Part shown: positions 28,249 to 37,837 of the stretch, in pieces
Position numbering within the stretch: position 1 is the stretch's first letter
Layout: every line of letters begins with the position of its first letter
Assembly: GCA_021383565.1 (NCBI GenBank)
Contig: CP079699.1
Location: 248,001-312,000, forward strand
Source of the DNA: Levilactobacillus brevis
Lineage (GTDB): Bacteria > Bacillota > Bacilli > Lactobacillales > Lactobacillaceae
Length of the DNA: 64,000 nucleotides
Direction of reading: 5' to 3'
Position numbers and translations under genes: made by a program
The notes under the pieces: generated by a model
The model's database searches: none
Seen by the model: the letters and a program-made list of their open reading frames with translations, nothing else
What the model was told of the DNA's origin: nothing

Positions 28249-28277
28249 ATAACTGGTTATTCTGATTAGTTATAACT
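28249..28277. promoter_or_regulatory. Two palindromes before lysR, probable operator
   Basis: ATAACTGGTTAT (28249-28260) and AGTTATAACT (28268-28277), just downstream of the promoter. They would suit binding by the LysR product and self-repression. Confidence 0.45.
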
Positions 28278-28301
28278 GCTGATGATTGGAGAGGTGATCA
28301 C

Positions 28302-29198
28302 ATGGAAATTCGGGTACTCCGTTACTTTGTGGAAGTCGCTAGGCAGTCCAGTATTACGCGAGCTGCCGAGGCCTTACACGTCTCTCAGCCTACGCTATCC
28401 AAGCAACTCAAGGATTTGGAAAATGAACTGGGGAAGAAGTTATTTCAACGCAGTAATTACGGGATTACGCTGACTGATGCCGGGATTCTCATGCGTAAGC
28501 GGGCGGAAGATATTCTGTCCATGGTCGATAAGACCAGCGCGGAATTTCAGACGATGACGGACCTTACCGGCGGTGACGTTTACATTGGGTGTGCCGAGTC
28601 GCAACTCATTGGGCAGTTGACCACGACCATCAAGGAGTTTCGGCACCAGTATCCCGGCCTACGATTTCATTTAATGAGTGGGGAGACCAAGACGGTGACG
28701 GAGAAATTGGACCAGGGACTAGTCGACTTCGCGATTATCGTGGAGCCGCCGGACTTGGAGCACTACACGTATCTGGAGGTTCCGGGAGAAGATACCTGGG
28801 GGCTGGTGATGCGCCGCGATGATCCGTTGGCCCAAAAACAGACGATTACGGTGGCCGATTTAGCGGATCAGGCTATCATTTGTTCGGAACAGTCAATTCA
28901 CACCGATATTCCACGGTGGGCTGGCGACCAGACGGCCGATCTGAATTGGATAGGGACAACCAATCTTTTCTTTAATGGATCGGTCTGTGTCCGCAACGGC
29001 TTGGGTGTCTTGCTGACATTCAAGGGGCTCTGCGATACCAGCGCCACGAGTGACCTGACCTTTCGTCCGCTGGCCCCACAGCTGACTACGAAGATGTACG
29101 TGATTTGGAAGAAATATCAGGTGTTTACGCCGATTGCTGAACGTTTCATCAAGCAACTTCAGACGGATTTCTCCACGGAGACGACTGTTCACAAGTAG
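28302..29198 (+). CDS. LysR-family transcriptional regulator (second)
   Basis: 298 residues: HTH ITRAAEALHVSQPTLSKQLK (about 18-37), effector domain from about 90. It is a paralogue of the LysR at 9457. Divergent from the hydrolase and small helical protein, which it likely controls. The same pairing of a LysR gene with a MerR-like gene and a metabolic enzyme occurs in the 9-13 kb block. Confidence 0.92.
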   Translation: MEIRVLRYFVEVARQSSITRAAEALHVSQPTLSKQLKDLENELGKKLFQRSNYGITLTDAGILMRKRAEDILSMVDKTSAEFQTMTDLTGGDVYIGCAESQLIGQLTTTIKEFRHQYPGLRFHLMSGETKTVTEKLDQGLVDFAIIVEPPDLEHYTYLEVPGEDTWGLVMRRDDPLAQKQTITVADLADQAIICSEQSIHTDIPRWAGDQTADLNWIGTTNLFFNGSVCVRNGLGVLLTFKGLCDTSATSDLTFRPLAPQLTTKMYVIWKKYQVFTPIAERFIKQLQTDFSTETTVHK

Positions 29199-29216
29199 GC
29201 AATAATAAAGTTGTCA

Positions 29217-29253
29217 AAAGGCACCAATCTGAAAAAATCAGGTTGGTGCCTTT
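29217..29253. terminator. Bidirectional terminator between lysR and yigZ
   Basis: AAAGGCACCAA-CTG pairs with CAG-TTGGTGCCTTT; A-run and T-run at the two sides serve the convergent genes. Confidence 0.85.
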
Positions 29254-29275
29254 CATGGTGATGAGCAACTCTAGT

Positions 29276-29938
29276 TTAGGCGTCCGTGCGGTGGCTAGCG
29301 TTGATTTCGACCGGAACCTCGTTGTAAATGACGTCGCCAGTCTTCATGGTCAGCCGGTCACTGAGAAGATTCGTGATAGCCGTGCGGATGGTGTCCACGG
29401 CTGTCAGGTCGACGGCAATCGTCACGGTGACTTGTTCGGTGTAGGTCGTGTCACGGACGATAATCTTTTCCTCAGTGAGGTAGTGCGTGAGCCGATCAAA
29501 GTTGGGGTAATCCACGGTAATAGCGATCTCTTGCTGGCGAACGCGTTTGACCACGCCCACGGCTTCGATAGCGGTGGAGGTGGCATTGCTATAGGCCCGG
29601 ATTAGGCCACCGGCCCCCAGCTTAATGCCGCCAAAATAACGGGTGACCACAGCGATAACGTTGTGGAGTTGGTTACGCTGGAGCACCGTAAGAATGGGGA
29701 CGCCGGCCGTTCCCGAGGGCTCGCCGTTATCGCTCTCTCGTTGAATCTCGTCGTGTTCCCCGAGAACGTACGCCCAGCAGTGATGGGTCGCCTTAGCTTC
29801 CCGGTCACTCACCGCGGCAAGGAAGGCCTTGGCTTCGTCTTCGGTAGTTACGCGGGCGATGTCGGTGATGAAGCGTGATTTTTTAATTTCGATGGCGTGT
29901 TGGCCGGTCGCTTGAATGGTTAAATAGTCGGTTTCCAT
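29276..29938 (-). CDS. yigZ: YigZ/IMPACT family protein
   Basis: 220 residues: UPF0029 N-terminal domain (SRFITDIARV, ESDNGEPSGTAGVPIL, VTRYFGGIKLGAGGLIRAYS) and a DUF1949 C-terminal domain. The family has an RNA/translation-related fold; the exact role in bacteria is unsettled. ATG at 29938 follows GAAAGGTG; an in-frame GTG at 29947 is less likely. Divergent from comFA, as in many Firmicutes. Confidence 0.9.
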   Translation of the reverse strand: METDYLTIQATGQHAIEIKKSRFITDIARVTTEDEAKAFLAAVSDREAKATHHCWAYVLGEHDEIQRESDNGEPSGTAGVPILTVLQRNQLHNVIAVVTRYFGGIKLGAGGLIRAYSNATSTAIEAVGVVKRVRQQEIAITVDYPNFDRLTHYLTEEKIIVRDTTYTEQVTVTIAVDLTAVDTIRTAITNLLSDRLTMKTGDVIYNEVPVEINASHRTDA

Positions 29939-30014
29939 AAAAAACACCTTTCTCGAAAATTTTCAGCCACTTTTTACGGAGTTAGTCTCAGTACCACGAG
30001 AGGGGCAAAACGTG

Positions 30015-31337
30015 ATGAATGAGTTGTCAGAATTCTTTGGTCGGCGCTTGCCGGCTCAACCAGGAAACGCCCAGTTGGGCCCCGGTGAGCTGGCTATCCA
30101 ACGGGAGAGTCAGCGTTACCGGTGCCAGCGTTGTCGTCAGTGGATTGCCACCACGGATCGGCTACCCAACGGCGATTGGTACTGCCGGCACTGTTTACAA
30201 ATGGGCCGGTTGACCTCACAGACTAAATTATACACTATTCCGGAGCCTAACCGGTTCGTAATCCCGACGACACCGGTGCTGACCTGGACCGGGACGCTCA
30301 GTGACGACCAGCAACGCGCGGCCCAGGCGGTTTGCAGGTTGGTCCAGCAACAACAGAATCAGTTGCTATGGGCGGTCACCGGTGCCGGTAAGACCGAGAT
30401 TGTTTATCCGGCGTTGGCGTGGGCCTTGGCACAGGGCTGGCGAGTGGCCTGGGTCTCGCCGCGGGTTGACGTCTGCTTGGAGTTGGCACCGCGGATTCGC
30501 CAGGCCTTTCAGACGACCAGTCAATGTCTCTTGTATGGCGAGCAGTCGGTGCCCTATACGTATAGTCAGTTGACGGTCTGTACGACCCACCAATTGTTAC
30601 GGTTCGAGCGGGCTTTCGATTGGATTATCGTGGACGAAGTGGATGCCTTTCCCTTAGCGACCAGTCCGTTGCTGCAGACGGCCATCACGCGTGCCGAGAA
30701 AGTTTCCGGTCGCCACCTTTATTTAACAGCGACACCCGGTGAATCCTTACAGCGTCAGATTAGACGGCACGAGGTTGCGACAACGTACTTACCGTTGCGC
30801 TATCACGGTTTCTTACTGCCACGGCTACAAGTGAGATTGGCATGGCGGTGGCGGACTCTTCTGGAGAAGTCCCGGTTGCCGGCGGCGTTGGTACGACAAT
30901 TACTGGCCTATCAGCAGGTGGGGCAACGTTTTCTGCTGTTCGTTCCGCACGTGCGTGATCTAGACGCCGTGATGGCCGCATTGATACATGCCAAAATTAA
31001 AGGCGGGGTCAGCGTACACGCAACCGATGAGCAGCGTACGGACAAGGTGCAAGCGCTGCGCGAACGTCGGGTGGCCTTTCTCGTGACCACTACGATTTTA
31101 GAGCGTGGCGTGACCTTTCCTAACATTGCCGTGGTCATCTTAGGCGGAGACGATGCCATCTTTTCCACGGCAGCCCTGGTACAGATTGCCGGTCGGGCAG
31201 GGCGGCACGCGGACTTTCCCCGTGGTGAAGTCACCTGCTACGTCCAGAGTCAGACACGGGTGGTGCGTCGCGCCCAGCGTATGATTGATCAACTGAATCG
31301 GCAGGGGAAGCGCCGGGGCGGGCGGTGGCCAGCATGA
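30015..31337 (+). CDS. comFA: DNA uptake helicase/translocase ComFA
   Basis: Membrane-associated DEAD-like ATPase that helps pull single-stranded DNA into the cell in natural transformation. 440 residues: N-terminal four-cysteine zinc finger (CQRC...CRHC), Walker A AVTGAGKTE, Walker B DEVDAF, and TATPG, ERGVTFP and AGRAGR helicase motifs. Followed by comFC with a 4-base overlap. Nothing looks broken, so the competence locus may be functional. The start is taken at ATG 30015; GTG at 30012 adjoins. Confidence 0.93.
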   Translation: MNELSEFFGRRLPAQPGNAQLGPGELAIQRESQRYRCQRCRQWIATTDRLPNGDWYCRHCLQMGRLTSQTKLYTIPEPNRFVIPTTPVLTWTGTLSDDQQRAAQAVCRLVQQQQNQLLWAVTGAGKTEIVYPALAWALAQGWRVAWVSPRVDVCLELAPRIRQAFQTTSQCLLYGEQSVPYTYSQLTVCTTHQLLRFERAFDWIIVDEVDAFPLATSPLLQTAITRAEKVSGRHLYLTATPGESLQRQIRRHEVATTYLPLRYHGFLLPRLQVRLAWRWRTLLEKSRLPAALVRQLLAYQQVGQRFLLFVPHVRDLDAVMAALIHAKIKGGVSVHATDEQRTDKVQALRERRVAFLVTTTILERGVTFPNIAVVILGGDDAIFSTAALVQIAGRAGRHADFPRGEVTCYVQSQTRVVRRAQRMIDQLNRQGKRRGGRWPA

Positions 31338-32011
31338 CCCGCTGTGTCTGGTGTCAACAGCGCTTCCAACCCAGCGTCGCGCTACGGGATCTTTTGAGCT
31401 GGCGACCGTTGCCAGTACCGCCACTTTGCCCACGTTGTCAGGACCGATTCGTCCCCATTACGGCCCAGCATTGTCCGGACTGCGGCCGCCAACAGGAGCA
31501 GGCCGTTCGCTGCCACGACTGTGAACGCTGGGGGATGGAAAGCCTACAGAATCGAGCACTCTTTCGCTATGATGTGGGGATGAAGGCCTACATGCAACAG
31601 TATAAATTTCAGGGGGATTACGCGTTGCGTAAGGCCCTTCAGGCGCCACTCCAGCGGGCACTGGCTCAGCAGGATTATGATATTTTAGTCCCCATTCCTA
31701 TCGATCAACAGACGTGGCTGACGCGAGGCTTCAATCAGGTCACGGGGTGGCTGCGGGGCCAACCTTATCACCAAGCACTGGTGGTGAAGGCCACGCACAA
31801 GGCTCAGCCGCAATCGGCCAAGACCCGGGCCCAACGGTTGCTCACACCACAGCCATTTCAACTGGATCCACGAGTGGCGCCAATCCTAGTTAATCAACGG
31901 GTTTTGCTATTAGATGACGTCTACACCACGGGGCGGACTTTGCGGCACGCCGCCGCGCAAATTTATTTGGGTGGCGCGAAAGCGGTTACTAGCCTGACTT
32001 TAGCGCGTTGA
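31334..32011 (+). CDS. comFC: ComF family protein (phosphoribosyltransferase fold)
   Basis: 225 residues: cysteine-rich N-terminus (CVWC, CPRC, CPDCG, CHDC) binding zinc, and a PRTase domain with VLLLDDVYTTGRTL. Needed for transformation; it interacts with ComFA and DprA in Firmicutes. Start ATG 31334 overlaps the comFA stop (ATGA), so it is translationally coupled; a GTG at 31325 is also open. Confidence 0.92.
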   Translation: MTRCVWCQQRFQPSVALRDLLSWRPLPVPPLCPRCQDRFVPITAQHCPDCGRQQEQAVRCHDCERWGMESLQNRALFRYDVGMKAYMQQYKFQGDYALRKALQAPLQRALAQQDYDILVPIPIDQQTWLTRGFNQVTGWLRGQPYHQALVVKATHKAQPQSAKTRAQRLLTPQPFQLDPRVAPILVNQRVLLLDDVYTTGRTLRHAAAQIYLGGAKAVTSLTLAR

Positions 32012-32036
32012 GGCCGATTAAATTTCGTGAGAATAA

Positions 32037-32065
32037 TTGTTTCTGGTAGGGCTTTCTATTATAAT
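32037..32065 (+). promoter_or_regulatory. hpf promoter
   Basis: TTGTTT, 17-base spacer, TATAAT, about 85 bases before the start. Confidence 0.8.
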
Positions 32066-32149
32066 AATAGTAAGCAAAGCATATTAGAAGAGTGGTCCTT
32101 CTAATGCTGAGCAAACCGAGTTTATCTTGGTTGAAGGGAGAGAAGTTTT

Positions 32150-32704
32150 ATGCTCACATTTAATATTCGTGGTGAAAACATCGAAGTTACTGACGCAATA
32201 CGGGATTACGTTGAAAAGCGTATCAGCAAGTTGGAGAAATATTTCGACAACAAAGTTGAGGCAATTGCGCATGTCAACCTGAAGGTCTACCAAAACAAGA
32301 CGGCGAAGGTTGAAGTAACAATCCCACTCCCATACTTGACATTACGGGCAGAGGAAACTTCTCCGGACTTATATGCAAGTGTTGATTTGGTTACCGATAA
32401 GCTGGAACGGCAAATTCGCAAGTTCAAGACCAAAGTTAACCGTAAGTCCCGGGAGAAGGGCTACAAGAATCTCGACTTCGCACCGGAAGCTACGGAACCA
32501 GATCCAGCTGAAAGTAAGGAGTTAGAGGTTGTTCGGACCAAGCGCGTTTCGCTGAAGCCAATGGATAATGAAGAGGCTGTTCTGCAAATGGACATGTTAG
32601 GCCACGACTTCTTTATCTACGAAGATGCTGAAACGAACGGCATTAGCATTGTGTACCGTCGTAACGACGGCCGCTATGGTTTGATCGAAGCCGACGACCA
32701 ATAA
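32150..32704 (+). CDS. hpf: Ribosome hibernation promoting factor, long form
   Basis: Makes inactive 100S ribosome dimers in stationary phase or stress. 184 residues: N-terminal S30AE/RaiA domain (MLTFNIRGENIEVTDAIRDY to about 100), a charged linker, and the C-terminal dimerising domain (KRVSLKPMDNEEAVLQMDML to the end). The two-domain layout is the Firmicutes long form. Own promoter and terminator; typically just upstream of secA, as here. Confidence 0.95.
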   Translation: MLTFNIRGENIEVTDAIRDYVEKRISKLEKYFDNKVEAIAHVNLKVYQNKTAKVEVTIPLPYLTLRAEETSPDLYASVDLVTDKLERQIRKFKTKVNRKSREKGYKNLDFAPEATEPDPAESKELEVVRTKRVSLKPMDNEEAVLQMDMLGHDFFIYEDAETNGISIVYRRNDGRYGLIEADDQ

Positions 32705-32727
32705 ACCAATAATGTTAACAACTAACG

Positions 32728-32755
32728 AAGCACTGCCTAGCGCGGTGCTTTTTTA
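32728..32755 (+). terminator. Terminator after hpf
   Basis: AAGCAC-GC / GC-GTGCTT with TTTTTT. Confidence 0.85.
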
Positions 32756-33266
32756 GTGCTCAGTTAAAGCGGTGAAGTCTTTCGATGAGCGGAGAGGACG
32801 GCGAGAGTAGCAGGGAGAGTTGGTGGCGTAACGGGTAGCCGCTGTAACCGGAAGCCAGTGTTTGTTTGCTCACCCTACCAAGCTGTACAGCGTCAGCGCC
32901 TCGTCTTTGCAGGGATGCCACGCGGTTCATAGAATAGAAGGTAACCCGGTCATTTAGGTGTCGAACTGGCCGATTGGTATTTCGGTTTTTGCCGGTGTGG
33001 CGCAATAGTTGAGGGGGCTCATCCATTCGGCTGATTGTCATGGGATTGTTAAGCAACTGTTAAGCAAAAAGACAATACTTTCACCGATGAATCTGGTAAA
33101 ATTAATAAGATTACTCCTGGACTTCCGGGCAGTTCCCACAGTATCAGTGGTGGGTTGGCGGGAGGTTCGACTTGATATAGGTGAAACAATAACTGACGGT
33201 GGGGGAATTTTAACTAAGGATAATGCGAAAGAAAGCGGTTTTACGGCATTTACATGATTAGAAAAG
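32756..33266. other. Unexplained intergenic stretch between hpf and the secA promoter
   Basis: About 510 bases without a gene I can support. The first half is GC-rich; the second has an open frame of about 80 codons (33009-33257) with no ribosome site and no family I recognise. It shares no block with the dispersed structured elements. Confidence 0.4.
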
Positions 33267-33295
33267 TTTCATCTTAGCCGGGTTAGTGTTAAAAT
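33267..33295 (+). promoter_or_regulatory. Probable secA promoter
   Basis: TTTCAT, 17-base spacer, TAAAAT (33290-33295) with TG extension. It leaves a leader of about 280 bases before secA. Confidence 0.5.
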
Positions 33296-33384
33296 GTAGA
33301 TTGATTTATTGTCAAAATAAATGATTTAAATCCTATCCCTCGCGCGATGCAGATACCTTGATTGATGCGAGGAATATTCTTGTA

Positions 33385-33543
33385 ATGGGGTTTGTGATTT
33401 TATCAATTACTCAAATGTCCGCGCCGCAACCTGCGGACAGTAACGATCCGGGTTATTGGGATGGTGATCCACCCCGGATAAATTGCGAACACGGCGTTTG
33501 GTGTCGTGGTTGCGAGCTTCTAATGCAAGTTAGAAGTGGTTGA
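33385..33543 (+). CDS. Possible secA leader peptide, 52 residues
   Basis: An ATG at 33385, 11 bases after GAGGA, opens a frame ending 37 bases before secA. It begins with a short hydrophobic stretch (GFVILSI), followed by a Pro/Asp/Gly/Trp/Cys-rich tail that includes GYWDGDPPR and VWCRGCELL. The frame is overlaid by three hairpins. By analogy with SecM-type secretion monitors it could tie secA translation to export, but this is only inference; it may be non-coding structured RNA. Confidence 0.3.
   Translation: MGFVILSITQMSAPQPADSNDPGYWDGDPPRINCEHGVWCRGCELLMQVRSG
33416..33536 (+). promoter_or_regulatory. Three hairpins in the secA leader
   Basis: TGTCCGC / GCGGACA (33416-33439), CCGGG / CCCGG (33448-33477, with inner GGAT / ATCC), and CTTCTAA / TTAGAAG (33517-33536). 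The last ends 30 bases before the secA ribosome site. Confidence 0.6.
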
Positions 33544-33580
33544 CGACGACTTATTAAAATGTACTGAAGGGAATTCTCAC

Positions 33581-35944
33581 ATGGCAAATATTTTAAAACG
33601 ATGGGTCGAAAGTGATCGACGGACTTTACGACGCCTCAGTAAATTAGCGGATCAAGTCGGCGCTTACGCTGATGAATACGCAAAGCTTTCGGATGAAGAT
33701 CTGCAAGCAAAAACGCCTGAATTGAAGCAACGCTATCAGGATGGCGAAACTTTGGACGACTTACTGCCTGAGGCTTTTGCTGCTGTCCGTGAAGGCGCTA
33801 AGCGGGTCCTTGGCCTTTACCCATTCCACGTGCAAATTATGGGAGGAATTGTGCTTCATGAAGGTAACATTGCCGAAATGAAGACCGGTGAAGGGAAGAC
33901 CTTGACCGCCACAATGCCCGTTTACCTGAACGCCTTAGCCGGCGAAGGGGTTCACGTGGTTACGGTTAACGAATACTTATCCGCACGTGATGCCACTGAA
34001 ATGGGTGAGTTGTACAACTGGATGGGCTTGACCGTCGGGTTAAACTCCGCCGAAAAGTCACCAGAAGAGAAGCGTGAAGCCTACAAGGCTGATATCACGT
34101 ACTCGACCAACGGGGAAATCGGGTTCGATTACCTGCGGGATAACATGGTGGTATACAAAGAAGATATGGTCCAACGGCCATTGAACTTTGCGATTGTCGA
34201 TGAAGTTGACTCCATCTTAATTGATGAAGCGCGGACCCCATTGATTATTTCTGGTCAGTCTGAAGGGACGAGTGCGCTCTATCAACGGGTGGACCGGTTC
34301 GCAAAGACGTTGCACGAAAAGGAAGACTTTAAGATCGACCTTGAATCTAAGACGGTGGCGCTGACCGACGTCGGGATTGAAAAGGCTGAAAAATACTTCA
34401 ACTTAAAGAACTTATACGACACGGACAACACCGCGTTAACCCACCATATGGACCAGGCCTTACGGGCTAACTTCATCATGTTGCGGGATAAAGACTACGT
34501 GGTTCAAGATGGTGAAGTCTTGATCGTTGATTCCTTTACTGGACGGGTGATGGAAGGTCGTCGGTACTCCGATGGTCTGCACCAAGCCATCGAAGCCAAG
34601 GAAGGCGTTGAGATTCAAGAAGAAACTAAGACTATGGCCAACATCACGTACCAAAACTTATTCCGGATGTACAAGAAACTTGCCGGGATGACTGGGACGG
34701 CCAAGACCGAAGTTGAAGAATTCCGGGAAATCTACAACATGGACGTTATCTCCGTGCCAACCAACAAACCGGTGGTCCGGGTCGATGAACCTGACCTGTT
34801 GTACCCAACCTTGGAATCCAAGTTCGATGCCGTGGTTAAAGAAATTAAGATGTTACACGCAAAGGGTCAACCGATGTTAATCGGGACCGTGGCCGTTGAA
34901 ACGTCCGAATATATTTCACAACGGTTGGACCAAGAAAACATTCCGCACGTGGTCTTGAACGCTAAGAACCATGCCAAGGAAGCTGACATTATTCAAAATG
35001 CCGGCCAACGGGGCGCGGTAACGATTGCGACCAACATGGCCGGGCGGGGGACCGATATTAAATTGGGACCCGGCGTGGTTGAAATTGGTGGTTTAGCCGT
35101 TATCGGGACTGAACGACACGAGTCACGGCGGATTGATAACCAGCTTCGTGGACGTTCCGGTCGGCAAGGTGACCCTGGTATGACCCAGTTCTACCTGTCT
35201 TTGGAAGATGACTTGATGCGCCGGTTCGGTTCCGAACGGGTCAAGAGCTTCCTGGAACGGATGAACGTGGATGGTGAGGACGCCGTTATTCGGAGTCGGA
35301 TGATCACCAAGCAAGTTGAATCCGCGCAGAAACGGGTTGAAGGGAACAACTACGACTCCCGGAAGAACGTGCTGCAATATGATGATGTTATGCGGCAACA
35401 GCGTGACGTGATCTATGGCGAACGGAACCAAGTGATCAACCAGGATAAGTCCCTCAAGTGGGTCTTAATGCCGATGATCAAGCGGACCGTCGACCGGGTG
35501 GTTAACTTGCATACGCAAGGTGACCAATCCGATTGGGACCTAGATACGTTACTGGACTTCGGGATTTCCGCAATGGTTTCACCAGACAAGATTAGCCTAA
35601 GCGATCTGCAAGGCAAGTCGGCTGATGAAATCAAGGCCTTCTTCATGGGCTTAGCCGAAGATGTCTACCAAGAAAAGCAGAAGCAACTCTACGATCCAGC
35701 ACAGATGTTGGAATTCGAAAAGGTTGTGCTGTTACGTTGTGTGGACTCTCACTGGACCGACCACATCGACACCATGGACCAATTGCGTCAATCAATTGGA
35801 CTACGGGGTTATGGTCAGTTGAACCCATTAGTTGAATATCAACAAGAAGGATTCCGGATGTTCGGTGAAATGATCTCTGACATCGATTACGATGCCACTC
35901 GTCTATTCATGAAGTCAGAAATTCGACAAAATATTACCCGTTAG
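33581..35944 (+). CDS. secA: Preprotein translocase ATPase SecA
   Basis: ATP-driven motor that pushes secreted proteins through SecYEG. 787 residues: Walker A MKTGEGKT (about 100-107), [25 protein letters not shown], and the helical scaffold and wing domains. It lacks the C-terminal cysteine zinc tail, as in other lactobacilli. ATG 33581 follows GAAGGGA; the frame is open 15 codons upstream. Followed by a structured repeat and prfB, the usual secA-prfB order. Confidence 0.96.
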   Translation: MANILKRWVESDRRTLRRLSKLADQVGAYADEYAKLSDEDLQAKTPELKQRYQDGETLDDLLPEAFAAVREGAKRVLGLYPFHVQIMGGIVLHEGNIAEMKTGEGKTLTATMPVYLNALAGEGVHVVTVNEYLSARDATEMGELYNWMGLTVGLNSAEKSPEEKREAYKADITYSTNGEIGFDYLRDNMVVYKEDMVQRPLNFAIVDEVDSILIDEARTPLIISGQSEGTSALYQRVDRFAKTLHEKEDFKIDLESKTVALTDVGIEKAEKYFNLKNLYDTDNTALTHHMDQALRANFIMLRDKDYVVQDGEVLIVDSFTGRVMEGRRYSDGLHQAIEAKEGVEIQEETKTMANITYQNLFRMYKKLAGMTGTAKTEVEEFREIYNMDVISVPTNKPVVRVDEPDLLYPTLESKFDAVVKEIKMLHAKGQPMLIGTVAVETSEYISQRLDQENIPHVVLNAKNHAKEADIIQNAGQRGAVTIATNMAGRGTDIKLGPGVVEIGGLAVIGTERHESRRIDNQLRGRSGRQGDPGMTQFYLSLEDDLMRRFGSERVKSFLERMNVDGEDAVIRSRMITKQVESAQKRVEGNNYDSRKNVLQYDDVMRQQRDVIYGERNQVINQDKSLKWVLMPMIKRTVDRVVNLHTQGDQSDWDLDTLLDFGISAMVSPDKISLSDLQGKSADEIKAFFMGLAEDVYQEKQKQLYDPAQMLEFEKVVLLRCVDSHWTDHIDTMDQLRQSIGLRGYGQLNPLVEYQQEGFRMFGEMISDIDYDATRLFMKSEIRQNITR

Positions 35945-36020
35945 TGCGGGAGATGACGAGGCGGGAAGCAATTCCGGCCTCGTTTTGTCTAAACGTGACT
36001 TGTTTGTCCGCTTGCCTGCC

Positions 36021-36196
36021 GCCTTGCCGTTCGCAAAATATGCGCTGGAACGCGGTGGGGAGGACGGTCAAAGCCTGAGGAGCGGTCTTTGACCTCGCTT
36101 GGAACCGCCAAGATCGCGTTTCCAAGTCGCCATTTTCTAAGCAACCCGCTTAGAAAATCCCACGGCTGAGCGCATATTTTGCTTCACTCTCGGCTA
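36021..36196 (+). repeat. Structured intergenic element, type 1, copy B
   Basis: Same head (GCCTTGCCGTTCGC) and tail (GCTTCACTCTCGGCTA) as copy A. P1 CAAAATATGCGCT / AGCGCATATTTTG, P2 GGTCAAAG / CTTTGACC, P3 CTTGGAA / TTCCAAG, P4 ATTTTCTAAG / CTTAGAAAAT, all perfect. The P1 sequence is almost wholly unlike copy A, yet pairing is intact. Lies just after secA. Confidence 0.85.
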
Positions 36197-36276
36197 GAGT
36201 GCTGTGTGGGCATCAGAGCTTCGATCAGATGGCTGGTTTGCTCCAACGCGAAGACGACAATAACGCGACTATCATT

Positions 36277-36462
36277 GCCGGAGGAGGTCAGTAATGGAGC
36301 CAGCCGTGACGACGGTGTTAGCTGGCGTTTCTTCAGCCAGGTTACACCGTGGGGCGACTTGGGAGACTTGCGTGTTTTGCAAGGCTTCTAAGCGAGGTGG
36401 AAGCCCGCTCTTTGGCTGGAACCGTTCCCCACAGCAGGCGGAATTGCTGACAGCCGCAGGCA
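36277..36462 (-). repeat. Structured intergenic element, type 2, copy C
   Basis: Minus strand: head GCCTGCGGCTGTCAGCAATT, tail ending CCTCCTCCGGC. P1 GTCAG-AAT / ATT-CTGAC; P4 CGGTGT / ACACCG with inner CTGGC / GCCAG. P2 and P3 are degraded. It faces copy B tail to tail, with about 80 bases between. The stretch 36463-36548 is the prfB leader. Confidence 0.75.
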
Positions 36463-36548
36463 CGGATGTGGACTTGTTGAATTAAGAAGTGTAGCTATCT
36501 TTTGGAAAACCCAAAATCAAAATCTAATTAAAAAAGGAGCCAACCACG

Positions 36549-37665
36549 ATGGAATTAAGCGATGCAAAACGTGACATTGCCACCATGAAGGAACAACTTG
36601 CCGGCTTTAGGGGGTCACTTTGACTTTGATGCCCTGAGTGAGAGCATCAGTGTCAATGAAGGCCAGATGGCCCAACCGGGATTCTGGGACAATGCGCAGT
36701 CAGCCCAAAAGCTGATTGACGAAACCAATGAAATGAAGAAAAAGGTCGAGGAATTCAAGAAACTCAGCGACCAGATTGATGATTTGGAAGTCGCCGTATC
36801 TCTGCTACAAGAAGAACCAGACCCCGACATGCAAGCCGAGTTCGAGCAGAACTTCAAGACCGCCCAGGCGGCGCTACATCAGTACAGCCTGAACCAATTA
36901 TTGAATCAGAAGTATGACAAAAACAATGCCATCCTCGAAATTCATCCGGGGGCGGGGGGCACGGAATCCCAAGACTGGGGTGAAATGCTCATGCGGATGT
37001 ACACGCGTTGGGCAGAACAACACGACTTCAAGGTCACGGTCTTGGATTATCAACCCGGCGAAGTCGCCGGTCTGAGCAGTGCTACGTTGCTAATTGCCGG
37101 GCACAACGCCTACGGTTATTTACGCTCCGAGAAGGGTGTTCACCGACTGGTGCGGATTTCACCGTTTGATTCGGCCGGACGGCGGCACACCTCGTTTGCC
37201 TCGGTTGACGTCTTGCCAGAGCTGGATGACACCGTGGATATTGAAATCAATCCGGCCGATTTGAAGGTCGATGTGTACCGGGCTTCCGGGGCTGGGGGTC
37301 AACATGTCAACAAGACCTCCTCGGCCGTGCGAATCACGCATATTCCGACCGGGATCGTCACGCAGAGTCAGGCGCAACGGTCACAGCTACAGAACCGGCA
37401 AACGGCCCTGGGCATGTTGCGGGCGAAGTTGTATGAACGCGAAGAAGAGAAGAAGGCCAAGGAAAAGGCGGCCATCGAGGGTGAGCAGATGGATATTGGT
37501 TGGGGATCACAGATTCGCTCCTACGTCTTCCATCCCTACACCATGGTGAAGGATCACCGGACGGACTACGAGACCGGCAACGGGCAGGCCGTCATGGACG
37601 GTGACCTAGACCCCTTCATCGATGCGTACTTGCAATGGCAATTGAGCCAGAAAAATCCAGACTAA
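36549..37665 (+). CDS. prfB: Peptide chain release factor 2 (programmed +1 frameshift)
   Basis: Ends translation at UGA and UAA. Translation starts at ATG 36549 (after AAGGAG), meets an in-frame TGA at 36621-36623, and shifts +1 at CTT-TGA-C. The mature frame therefore joins 36549-36620 to 36622-37665, 371 residues. An internal Shine-Dalgarno-like AGGGGG (36609-36614) lies before the slip site, the classic autoregulatory arrangement. The GGQ motif is in GAGGQHVNKTSSAV, and the SPF tripeptide in RISPFDSAGRR. Confidence 0.96.
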
Positions 37666-37753
37666 CGATTCATGAGGGGCCACGAACGTCGTTTCTTTCG
37701 GCGGCCTCGGATCGGTGGTTAACGGTGAGATAGTCGTAAGCGAAAATCATTGG

Positions 37754-37790
37754 GCGGGTAACACGAATGTCGTGCGACCCGCTTTTCTTT
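37754..37790 (+). terminator. Terminator before the PDZ membrane gene
   Basis: GCGGGT-CACGA pairs with TCGTG-ACCCGC, then TTTTCTTT. An extended -10 (TGCTATACT, to 37801) follows and likely starts the next operon. Confidence 0.8.
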
Positions 37791-37837
37791 CATGCTATAC
37801 TGGGGTCAGTTATTTTTTCAAGAAAGGTGTCGATGAC

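Noticed and set aside
32756-33056. Possible T-box leader between hpf and secA
   Set aside because: No AGGGTGG-type T-box sequence, no specifier loop and no amino-acid gene downstream.
36294-36485. Open frames inside 36.2-36.5 kb
   Set aside because: They lie within structured element copy C; the same sequence recurs elsewhere as non-coding repeat.
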